Source: Pseudomonadales bacterium | GTDB taxonomy: Bacteria; Pseudomonadota; Gammaproteobacteria; Pseudomonadales; Azotimanducaceae | DNA length: 64,000 nt | Reading direction: 5' to 3' | NCBI GenBank assembly: GCA_011525295.1 | Contig: WTGV01000068.1 | Location: forward strand, 1 to 64,000 | Part shown: piece after piece, positions 9,167-16,393 of the stretch | Numbering within the stretch: position 1 is the first letter of the stretch | How the letters are laid out: every line of letters starts with the position of its first letter | The notes under the pieces: generated by a model | Database searches by the model: none | Told to the model about the DNA's origin: nothing | Seen by the model: only the letters and a program-made list of their open reading frames with translations | Position numbers and translations under genes: made by a program

Positions 9167-9784
9167 ATGAAGATTAAGAAATTATTATTCGTTGTGGCTA
9201 CACTGTTGTTAACCGGTGCTGTGTTGGGCGAAGAAAATCAAGAAACTTGGGGCCCCGACGTTGGTTCAGACCTACCGGACCTAGCTGTCAAAGATACAGA
9301 GGGTAATGATCGTACCGTCGATGATCTTCGTGGCGAGAGTAAAGGACTATTAATCTTTTTTATTAAATCGTCGGATTGGTGAGGGAGTTGCCAAGAGCTA
9401 CTAGTTGAGTTGCAGGATAGAATTACAGAATTTGAAGAAGCAGATGTCGCTGTTACAGCAAGTACCTATGACGCTGTAGAACAGAATGCATCGTTTAAGA
9501 GTAGTGAAAAACTAACTTACCCGCTGTTATCAGATCAAGATGCAAAAACCGTGAAGAGCTTAGGGATTCTCGATGAGAGCTACGAAGAGGGTTCTTTTCA
9601 GTACGGCGTTTCACATCCTGGGGTGATATTGGTCGATACCGACGACAAAGTGGTACTAACTCGGGCAGAGCATAAATTCAATGATAGCGAATCCATGGAC
9701 GATTTAATCGAAGAAGTGAAAGAGCTTATAGCAGTGGTAGCGTCGGAAGAAGAAGCCGATGCGGACGAAACCAACGAAGACTAG
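9167..9784 (+). CDS. Exported redoxin, selenoprotein candidate (copy 1), Sec at TGA 9380-9382
   Basis: Read through TGA 9380-9382, this frame encodes 205 residues: a signal peptide (MKIKKLLFVVATLLLTGAVLG), then an AhpC/TSA-type thioredoxin fold with GSDLPDLAVKDTEGNDRTV, LLIFFIKSSDW-U72-GSC75, TYPLLSDQDAKTVKSLGI, HPGVILVDTDDKVV, and an acidic tail. The in-frame TGA falls at the first cysteine of the WCxxC active site in this family, directly after TGG Trp, and the same frame stays open for 402 bases. The next gene repeats this exactly. Many neighbouring genes use TGA as stop, so global reassignment is unlikely. ATG has AGGA upstream. Selenocysteine is inferred; selABC genes are not in the window. 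Confidence 0.85.
9383..9413 (+). promoter_or_regulatory. Candidate bacterial SECIS of copy 1
   Basis: GCUACU (9397-9402) and AGUUGC (9408-9413) can pair around the loop AGUUG with one internal U-U mismatch. The hairpin starts 14 bases after the TGA, and the loop has G at its second position. The loop and 3' arm are identical in the second copy, but the 5' arm mismatch weakens the case for this copy. Confidence 0.45.
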
Positions 9785-9806
9785 TCTATTCAGAGCATAA
9801 GTTCCT

Positions 9807-10427
9807 ATGAAGATAAAAAAATTTATGTTCGTCGTGGCACTGCTGTTGTTTGCCGGTGCCGTCCTCGGCGAAGAGTATCAAGAAACATGGGGTCCCGACA
9901 TTGGCTCAGACCTGCCGGACCTATCTGTCAAAGACACAGAGGGCAATGATCGATCGATTGACGATCTGCGCGGAGAGAGTAAGGGGCTATTAATCTTCTT
10001 TGTGCGCACCTCAAATTGGTGACCGTATTGCAAAGCGCAACTAGTTGAGTTGCAAGAAAGAGTTTCAGAATTTAACGACGCTGGCGTTGCTGTATCAGCA
10101 AGTACGTACGATTCAGTCGAGCAGAATGCCGAATTCAAAACTAGCGAAGAATTAACGTATCCGCTATTATCCGATCAAGACGCGAAAACAGTTAAAGCTC
10201 TTGGAATCCTCAACGAACGCTACGAGGAGGGTTCACGGGCATATGGGGTGCCTCATCCTGGAGTTATATTGATCGATACAGACGGCAAAGTGGTGCTAAA
10301 ACGTGCGGAAGAGAAATATAGCGATCGTCCGTCCATGGACGACTTACTAGAAGACGTGAAAGAGTTTGTAGCAGGAGACGATTCAGAAGACGATGCCGAT
10401 ACGGAAGAGGAAAACTCCGAGGACTAG
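9807..10427 (+). CDS. Exported redoxin, selenoprotein candidate (copy 2), Sec at TGA 10020-10022
   Basis: This is a tandem paralogue of the preceding gene, 206 residues with the TGA read through. Signal peptide MKIKKFMFVVALLLFAGAVLG is followed by the redoxin fold: GSDLPDLSVKDTEGNDRSI, LLIFFVRTSNW-U72-PYC75-KAQLVELQ, TYPLLSDQDAKTVKALGI and HPGVILIDTDGKVVL. Many cysteine-containing relatives carry WCPYCK here, so TGA replaces the catalytic Cys codon and leaves the resolving Cys. A perfect 6-bp SECIS-like hairpin follows. The ribosome binding site is weak, and the start lies 22 bases after the first copy's stop, so translation may be coupled. An acidic tail (DDSEDDADTEEENSED) ends both copies. 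The gene converges on its neighbour with one base between stops. Confidence 0.87.
10023..10053 (+). promoter_or_regulatory. Candidate bacterial SECIS of copy 2
   Basis: GCAACU (10037-10042) pairs perfectly with AGUUGC (10048-10053) around the five-base loop AGUUG. The stem begins 14 bases after TGA 10020-10022, and a G occupies the second loop position, in line with the known bacterial SECIS model of a short stem with an early loop G about 16-37 bases past UGA. An overlapping TTGCAA pair (10028-10033 with 10050-10055) could form a competing outer pairing. Confidence 0.62.
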
Positions 10428-10428
10428 T

Positions 10429-11175
10429 CTAATCGGAGCTTAAGCTCCCAGTCGGTTGCGGGTTTCCCCTTGGGCTTCCCCAACCAAGTACTGAAAGTGC
10501 TGGTGCGAGTGAGATCAGGTAACTCGAACGCCAAGCGATTGAGTTTTCTAGCGCTCTCGTATTTTCAAACAGATTCGGGACGACTACGAATAGCACTACA
10601 TCAATAGACAGCAAAACACATAAGACGAGATAAAGAACTGAAACCCAGTTCCGCGCACTTTGCTTTCTGATTCTCATCCAAGCAAGCCACTGTGCGATGA
10701 ACGTCAGCAGGAAAAACGTCGTCGTGCTGAAAGATCTGATCGTTCGACAGGCACCACATTCGATCCCCAGAACAGATATTTGAAGCATTAACGCCGCAGC
10801 TCCAAGGCAGCCTAGGATCGTTGGTGCGAAGTTCAAAAAATGTCCATTGGGTGCACAAATTTTGTTCCAACGAGCCATGTCTAACCAATACACGAACGCA
10901 AGGATCGCGACCGGGATCACAGTAAATTTAACGATATAGAAACTTAACCCAAATCGACCAGTCCGACTAATACTAGTGCATCCTTCAATATGTGGAATAC
11001 ACCAAGGTACGAATTCTCCCAGATATGAGAATATATACCCTGACGCAGAACCGAGCCAGTAAAGTAACAGGATCAGGATTGGGCCGAACTTGAACCAAGG
11101 ACGGAACGATTCGTGCTTCACCGCGTCACGCGACAGACCACTATCCATACTTATAGTCTGCGTTGTATCTTCCAT
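10429..11175 (-). CDS. Multi-pass membrane protein with four conserved-looking cysteines, possibly Frag1/DRAM-like
   Basis: The 248-residue product has about six hydrophobic helices and a hydrophilic N-terminus. A loop near residues 55-75 reads FVPWCIPHIEGCTSISRTGR; the SIS segment after the first helix recalls the Frag1/DRAM/Sfk1 family, but that is only a resemblance. A second cysteine pair lies in IECGACRT. The paired cysteines would suit a disulfide-bonded exported loop. It converges with the second redoxin gene, so it is not co-transcribed with it. The function is unknown. Confidence 0.7.
   Translation of the reverse strand: MEDTTQTISMDSGLSRDAVKHESFRPWFKFGPILILLLYWLGSASGYIFSYLGEFVPWCIPHIEGCTSISRTGRFGLSFYIVKFTVIPVAILAFVYWLDMARWNKICAPNGHFLNFAPTILGCLGAAALMLQISVLGIECGACRTIRSFSTTTFFLLTFIAQWLAWMRIRKQSARNWVSVLYLVLCVLLSIDVVLFVVVPNLFENTRALENSIAWRSSYLISLAPALSVLGWGSPRGNPQPTGSLSSD
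10435..10448. repeat. Perfect 14-base palindrome at convergent gene ends
   Basis: GGAGCTTAAGCTCC lies eight bases after the second redoxin stop and inside the last codons of the opposing gene. It could form a short 5-bp stem. There is no U tract on either strand, so terminator function is doubtful. A related but imperfect version (GAGCATAAGTTCC) follows the first redoxin stop, so it belongs to the duplicated unit. Confidence 0.4.
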
Positions 11176-11276
11176 TCAACACACTTATCACTCAGATTTA
11201 GACATAGTACTATGCGAACAACTCCGTTAAGAGTGGATGTGATTTTACTTCATCTTTTAGCTCAAAATTTGCTACA

Positions 11277-12155
11277 ATGACGCAAATGAAAAGTCGATTC
11301 GCGAAGTTGGCAATTGGCACTTTAGTACTAGCTCTTTTCACGATTCAGTATGGGTGTCAAGTCGTGATATCGTCGGCAACAAACCGACTATTCAAAGATC
11401 TTGAAGCTTCGATATTGAATAACGACGATCCGGAACTTATTAAAGCCGGAATTCCCCCGTTTCTAATCCTTCTCGATGGGATGCTGCGCCAAAATCCTCG
11501 AGATGTTTCATTGCTCTTGGTAGCCGCCCAACTAAAAAGCTCCTTCGCAACTGCTTTTATTGAAGATGAGGACCGCCAACGTCGATATGCAACGAAAGCG
11601 CGGGAACATGCTTTAACGGCTGCTTGTTTGGACAACACCAAGTTGTGTGACTTGGATACCAAGCCATTTTCTGAAGTAGAGTCAGTGATCGCAACTTTAA
11701 GAGAATCTGACCTACCTCTTCTTTATGCCCTTACTGGTGCTTGGTCTAGTTGGATCCTCGTACATTCCGACGATCTTCGAGCAGTAGCTCAACTGTCAAG
11801 GGTGCAAACAATCGTCGAACGCATGCTAGAACTTGATGAGACTTATGAATTTGGGACGCCCCATATGTACATGGGTGTGTTCAAATCCTTAGTTCCACCC
11901 GCGCTCGGAGGGGACAGCGAGCAAGCGCGGTACCACTTTGAGCGAGCAATTTCCCTTAGTAAAGGCAAAAACTTATACGCCAAAGTGCTATTTGCGGAAC
12001 GTTTTGCACGCTCTACTCTTGATCGAGAGCTCCACGATCGACTGTTGGCCGAAGTCATTAGTGCTGATCCGACCGTAGAAGGGCTCACCTTACAGAATAG
12101 ATTAGCGCAACAACGCGCTCGAGAATTGAAAGATTCCGCAGATGACTTCTTCTAG
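11277..12155 (+). CDS. TRAP transporter-associated TatT-family lipoprotein
   Basis: The protein has a lipoprotein-like N-terminus ending at Cys27 (LFTIQYGC) and a helical, TPR-like body of about 260 residues. It matches the TatT (T-component) family of TPR-protein-associated TRAP transporters, seen in the SSATNRLFKDLEASIL start and the GTPHMYMGVFKSLVPPALGG segment. In this family TatT forms a trimeric periplasmic scaffold that binds the substrate-binding protein. The gene overlaps the next one (DctP-type) by 14 bases, and DctQ and DctM genes follow, so the whole TPAT operon is present. Confidence 0.88.
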   Translation: MTQMKSRFAKLAIGTLVLALFTIQYGCQVVISSATNRLFKDLEASILNNDDPELIKAGIPPFLILLDGMLRQNPRDVSLLLVAAQLKSSFATAFIEDEDRQRRYATKAREHALTAACLDNTKLCDLDTKPFSEVESVIATLRESDLPLLYALTGAWSSWILVHSDDLRAVAQLSRVQTIVERMLELDETYEFGTPHMYMGVFKSLVPPALGGDSEQARYHFERAISLSKGKNLYAKVLFAERFARSTLDRELHDRLLAEVISADPTVEGLTLQNRLAQQRARELKDSADDFF

Positions 12156-13158
12156 AGTAATGCGCGTCACTGTCTTATTGAGTGCGTTGGCGGTTGTCTT
12201 TGCAGTTCACGGTATTGCCTCAACATTTAAGATTGCGACCACCGCCCCAGATGGTACGGCGCTAATGGTCGAATTGCGCGAGGCGGCGAAAGTTGTTGAA
12301 GAACGAACTGAAGGTAACGTAAAGTTCAAGTTTTATACCGGCGGAGTTATGGGTGATGATTTCACCGTCAGGCGCAAAATTAAAGCTCGGCAACTACACG
12401 GTGGCATCGTACAGACTAGTGTATATGTCAACGACATTCCAAACTTGAACCTCTACAGCCTCCCTATGTTGTTTCGAAGCCATGAAGAAGTGGCAGAAGT
12501 TCGCAGTAAGATGGATTCTCTGCTGATGAACGAACTCGAAGAGTCTGGGGTGGTGCCGATTGGATTCTCTGCGGTCGGATTCGCCTATGCGATGGGAACT
12601 AAACCGTTGGGCACCATTCAAGAAGTTCGTCGATCAAAAGTATGGACTCCGAAAGACGATCCAATTGCTAAACAAAACTTGAAAGTGTTTGGTATTACAC
12701 CCATTCCACTCCCCGTGGGAGACGTACTCACAGGATTACAAACAGGTCTCATAGACACGATCGCGTCGCCACCTGTTGCCGCTATAGCTTTGCAATGGCA
12801 TACGCAGGTCAAGTACGTGTTGGACATTCCGTTGCAGTACGTATACACCATTTATTCAATAGACCAACGAATGTTCAACCGCCTAAGCGAATCACATCAA
12901 CAAGTGGTACTGAGCGAAATGAACAGCGCACTTACAAGGGCGGAAAAGCAACTGATCGAAGAACACGAAGAAGCATTGGAGGTCATGGTGGAGGAGGGTG
13001 TGGAACTAATCACACCCGACACAGACGCGCTAGCGGAGTGGCAGCAGCTATCCCAAGACGCCGTTAGCCAATGGTTAGAGGACGATGAGGTTGACCGGGA
13101 AAACTACGAATTATTAGAAGACGCTCTGGAGCAATTCCGTAACGAACATTCTCAATAG
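12142..13158 (+). CDS. dctP: TRAP transporter substrate-binding protein, DctP/TatP family
   Basis: This is a periplasmic solute receptor with an N-terminal signal (VTVLLSALAVVFAVHGIAS) and the DctP fold, seen in FKIATTAPDGTALMVELREAAKVVEERTEGNVKFKFY, the MLFRSHEEV segment, VWTPKDDPIAKQNLKVFGITP and LQTGLIDTIASPP. It delivers a small, probably carboxylated, solute to the DctQM permease using the sodium gradient. The substrate cannot be predicted from sequence. The start ATG 12142 overlaps tatT; ATG 12160 is an alternative that keeps the signal peptide. Confidence 0.92.
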   Translation: MTSSRVMRVTVLLSALAVVFAVHGIASTFKIATTAPDGTALMVELREAAKVVEERTEGNVKFKFYTGGVMGDDFTVRRKIKARQLHGGIVQTSVYVNDIPNLNLYSLPMLFRSHEEVAEVRSKMDSLLMNELEESGVVPIGFSAVGFAYAMGTKPLGTIQEVRRSKVWTPKDDPIAKQNLKVFGITPIPLPVGDVLTGLQTGLIDTIASPPVAAIALQWHTQVKYVLDIPLQYVYTIYSIDQRMFNRLSESHQQVVLSEMNSALTRAEKQLIEEHEEALEVMVEEGVELITPDTDALAEWQQLSQDAVSQWLEDDEVDRENYELLEDALEQFRNEHSQ

Positions 13159-13621
13159 GATCAATCGTTATCTACGATGGATTGAGTCAGCGATACTAGT
13201 CGCACTTTTCCTTGCGCTGCTACTCGTAGCAGTTGTCCAGATCGCTTTAAGAAATATTGGCGAACTCTCGTTCGGTCTTTCGTGGGCTGACGAATTCGTG
13301 AGCATGTCGGTTCTGTGGATCACATTCCTGGGTGCAATGATTGCTGTTCGTCAAAACGGGCACATTCGAGTGGACTTCATGGAAAAATTTCTTCCTGGGG
13401 GCTGGTCGCGACTCGCCACGATATTTGCTGATCTTTGTGCTTGCGCCGTTTGCTGGATAGTTTGTTATTTTTCCGTCGTCTCCGTGATTTTGGAATTTCA
13501 AATCGGAATTTCTGGAATTGGGAAAATCCCATCCTGGGTGCTGGTTTCCATCATTCCATTCGCTTGTTTTGTCATGGGACTTCGATTTCTCCTTAGCATC
13601 TTTTTCAAGCACGACGAATGA
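13148..13621 (+). CDS. dctQ: TRAP transporter small permease DctQ (apparent AUU start)
   Basis: The frame is open from 13118 and encodes a typical four-helix DctQ: LNRINRYLRWIESAIL, a first helix, VQIALRNI, then LSWADEFVSMSVLWITFLGA and IRVDFMEKFL. The family start would fall at ATT 13148 (reading MLNRINRYLRW), giving 157 residues and an 11-base overlap with dctP. There is no ATG, GTG or TTG between the upstream stop at 13115 and GTG 13298, and starting at that GTG would remove the first helix and the conserved region. I therefore place the start at the AUU, a rare start codon. A frameshift from dctP or a base error are alternatives. The function is secure; the start is not. Confidence 0.8.
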   Translation: MLNRINRYLRWIESAILVALFLALLLVAVVQIALRNIGELSFGLSWADEFVSMSVLWITFLGAMIAVRQNGHIRVDFMEKFLPGGWSRLATIFADLCACAVCWIVCYFSVVSVILEFQIGISGIGKIPSWVLVSIIPFACFVMGLRFLLSIFFKHDE

Positions 13622-14895
13622 CTATTCTTGCGGTCCTCGTATTGGTCCTCATGGTACTTTGTGGTGCCCCCTTGTTTACAGTTATCTTGGCAGGGGGAAT
13701 ATTTGGTTATTTAGCAACTGACATTCCACTCTCGGTGATCGCGACGGAAATACTCCGACTCACCAATACTCCCCTGTTAGTAGCACTCCCTCTTTTCACA
13801 TTTACAGGCTATCTACTTTCCGCATCGGAAACGACGCAAAGGCTGCTACAGCTGATTCGCGCACTCTTTGGTTGGATGCCCGGAGGGATGGCAATAGTCG
13901 GCTTTTTACTCTGTGCAGTTTTTACTGCACTGACTGGAGCATCGGGTGTAACGATCGTCGCGCTCGGTGCAATCTTGTTCCCGATCCTAGTGAAGGCAGG
14001 GTATTCGGAGAAATTCAGCTTGGGTCATATCACGACTTCAGGGAGCCTCGGTCTACTCCTTGTCCCCAGCATACCGCTGATCCTCTACGGTATTCTTGCA
14101 CAACAAATGGATGTCGGGGATGACTTTACGGTTAAAGAACTCTTTATTGCAGGTTTGATACCCTTTATGTTGATGGTATTGGCCCTTTCGTTATGGACAG
14201 TTTTTCGTCATCGAGAGGTACCCACCACCAGGTTTAATCTGAAAGACCTGTGGGAAGCAGTAAAGAAGTGTAGATGGGAGTTGCCTCTTCCTTTCTTTAT
14301 TTTTGGTGGCATTTTCGCCGGCTTTATCACGATATCTGAGATTGCAGCGATCACCGCGCTATATGTCTTGATCATCGAAGTGTTCGTGTATAAGGAAGTC
14401 AAATTTAAAGCGCTCCCAGGCATTGTTCAGGAGTCAATGGTTATGGTTGGTAGCATCATATTGATTCTTGGATGCGCGTTAGCACTAACGAACTTCTTCG
14501 TGGACATTGAAATCGCGCAGAAGTTGTTTTCGTATATCAACGACCAAGTTTCCAATCCTCTCGTGTTCTTGATGCTGCTCAACGTCTTTCTCTTACTCGT
14601 GGGAGCTTTGCTTGACATTTTCTCCGCGATAGTCATTTTGGTGCCGCTTCTACTGCCTGTGGCTGTTGGATACGGCATCCATCCTGTGCATCTTGGGATC
14701 ATTCTTATCGCGAACCTTCAGATTGGTTATTTCACTCCACCTGTTGGAATGAATTTGTTTATTGCAAGCTATCGATTCAATAGGTCGATATTTGACTTGT
14801 ATGTCGCCACGATACCGTTTATGTTGATATTGCTTGGTGTGTTAATGCTAATCACCTATCTGCCGTTTCTGTCGACGTGGTACCAGCACTTCTGA
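13618..14895 (+). CDS. dctM: TRAP transporter large permease DctM
   Basis: This is the channel-forming subunit, 425 residues with about 12 hydrophobic helices. Typical DctM features are the N-terminal VLVLMVLCGAPLFTVILAGG, ALTGASGVTIVALGAILFPIL, TTSGSLGLLLVPSIPLILYG, and the C-terminal half LQIGYFTPPVGMNLFIAS. Its ATG overlaps the dctQ stop (ATGA), which implies translational coupling. With DctQ it would form the sodium-driven importer served by the upstream DctP and TatT. Confidence 0.95.
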   Translation: MTILAVLVLVLMVLCGAPLFTVILAGGIFGYLATDIPLSVIATEILRLTNTPLLVALPLFTFTGYLLSASETTQRLLQLIRALFGWMPGGMAIVGFLLCAVFTALTGASGVTIVALGAILFPILVKAGYSEKFSLGHITTSGSLGLLLVPSIPLILYGILAQQMDVGDDFTVKELFIAGLIPFMLMVLALSLWTVFRHREVPTTRFNLKDLWEAVKKCRWELPLPFFIFGGIFAGFITISEIAAITALYVLIIEVFVYKEVKFKALPGIVQESMVMVGSIILILGCALALTNFFVDIEIAQKLFSYINDQVSNPLVFLMLLNVFLLLVGALLDIFSAIVILVPLLLPVAVGYGIHPVHLGIILIANLQIGYFTPPVGMNLFIASYRFNRSIFDLYVATIPFMLILLGVLMLITYLPFLSTWYQHF

Positions 14896-14926
14896 TGCCG
14901 GTTCGATCAAGACTATTAGGAGAGTA

Positions 14927-16315
14927 TTAGGTGCTTTGGTCGGTATCGTAACCGACGCTAAATACTTTGATCCGTAGCTTTTTAAGAGTGCTGACGATTT
15001 CGTGTTGGTAGGCAGGTGGAAATTCGATGTGGGTTGCGTCCGCATGAATTTGGTTCCAGGTTGGATCTACTTCACGAGTGGACCCATCCTCAAACAAGAC
15101 CTCGTTCCATGCGTGGATACCAAACGATTGAGAACTCTCGTGATATGCTAACCCAACGACGGTTCGAGCTGGTAATTCAGCTACTGTCGCCAGTGCGGTA
15201 AATAGTTGCGCGAACTCGGTACAGTCGCCAATTTTTTGAGCTATTGTCTCTTCAACTGATTGAAGAGTGTTCCAGTTAGTGTAAGTTATGGTTCGATTTA
15301 CATACGCGACAAGGGCGTTGACAATTAGATCTGATTCATCGATTCCTTCAATTACTTCAGCAACAATTGATCGCAACTTCTGAGAGGTTTGAGAATCTGA
15401 CACGTTTCCGCCCCACTCGAAAAGTGTATAGGACGAAACCTTAGGCTCGGCAGAACTCGTAAGCACGTTGTGTTCATCGAGCAAGGAAGACCATGGGCCG
15501 AGTTCATCATCGAGAAACTCGAACTGTACCGTCATGGTTGATAGCGATCTAGGACTCTCTATTGGTCGATCAATCGGAATTCTGATGTCCTCGACCACAT
15601 GTGGTGGTTGAAAATTTAAAGCAACAAAATCGTCTTCAGAAATCCACTTCATGCTCAACCCAGTGTCGTCGACTAATTCGTCTAGGCGTGGTAGTCCTTC
15701 CTCGAACGAGTAGGTTGCTAGGTCGCCGACTGAACTTGACACCTCTATGCTCTGGTCACTACGTTCTCTAATGGTCCATTGAATGGATTTGGCAGTCTCG
15801 TGAAATGGTGTTGGTATAGAAACCAGCTCATCTTCTTCAGATTCAAGACTTGCTATTAATGCTAGTTCCAACGCAAAGAATTCGTGCAATCCATATTCTT
15901 TATCCGATTCTTCGTTCGCTCGAATTTCCGCGTCGTTATTGTTAAACGGATAGATCTGTTCGACTAGGTATGGTTGATCGTTAGATACTGAATAGGTCGT
16001 CCGCGAAGCTACTGACAATTGGTAAGGTGAACGGGTTTGAAATTGATATACCGAGTCCGTAGCGAGGATGAGGCCGTTGGCACTTGGCATGCTCAAAGTC
16101 GTACGAAATTCGTACTCGTCGTCTTCGGTCTGACTAGCAGTACGAGAATAAGTGCCTATGGGAAGACCATTGTGCGCGACAACGTAATGCTGTGGGTCAA
16201 AAAAACTAGTCCTTATACGATCCAGCGGCTCACTCGATTGAGCATTTTCGCATCCTGTCAGGGTCCCCCACAACACTACGAGGAAGACCCACATAAAAAC
16301 GTTTGGAATTTTCAT
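14927..16315 (-). CDS. Transglutaminase-like domain lipoprotein
   Basis: The N-terminal signal ends in a lipobox, LTGC with Cys22, so the protein is probably membrane-anchored in the periplasm. Residues ~50-300 form an uncharacterised, beta-rich region. The C-terminal domain is transglutaminase/protease-like with the expected triad: Cys365 in KIGDCTEFAQLF, His401 in GIHAWNEV and Asp417 in EVDPTWNQ. This domain family includes proteases and amidases as well as cross-linking enzymes. The gene stands alone between dctM and glnS, convergent with dctM and divergent from glnS. The substrate is unknown. Confidence 0.85.
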   Translation of the reverse strand: MKIPNVFMWVFLVVLWGTLTGCENAQSSEPLDRIRTSFFDPQHYVVAHNGLPIGTYSRTASQTEDDEYEFRTTLSMPSANGLILATDSVYQFQTRSPYQLSVASRTTYSVSNDQPYLVEQIYPFNNNDAEIRANEESDKEYGLHEFFALELALIASLESEEDELVSIPTPFHETAKSIQWTIRERSDQSIEVSSSVGDLATYSFEEGLPRLDELVDDTGLSMKWISEDDFVALNFQPPHVVEDIRIPIDRPIESPRSLSTMTVQFEFLDDELGPWSSLLDEHNVLTSSAEPKVSSYTLFEWGGNVSDSQTSQKLRSIVAEVIEGIDESDLIVNALVAYVNRTITYTNWNTLQSVEETIAQKIGDCTEFAQLFTALATVAELPARTVVGLAYHESSQSFGIHAWNEVLFEDGSTREVDPTWNQIHADATHIEFPPAYQHEIVSTLKKLRIKVFSVGYDTDQST

Positions 16316-16393
16316 CTCAAGTCAATTGGCTCAGCATTGATTTGATGTGTCTTTGTCGTTCACAATAGCACAAAAAACTGCGAGTTTCCTACA

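Noticed and set aside
9377-9391. Copy 1 as a member of the UGSC-motif selenoprotein family
   Set aside because: The local residues read U-G-S-C, but the whole protein is a redoxin like copy 2, which reads U-P-Y-C; the motif match is coincidental.
9380-10022. TGA reassigned to Trp or another residue genome-wide
   Set aside because: Many well-defined genes here end at TGA (tnpB, glnS, dctQ, dctM, fhs), and Trp is coded by TGG just before each recoded TGA.
9167-10427. Reading the four redoxin ORF pieces as two pseudogenes or four separate small genes
   Set aside because: Both copies break at the same TGA codon in the active-site Cys position, stay in frame after it, and keep all downstream domain motifs, so decay or separate genes fit poorly.
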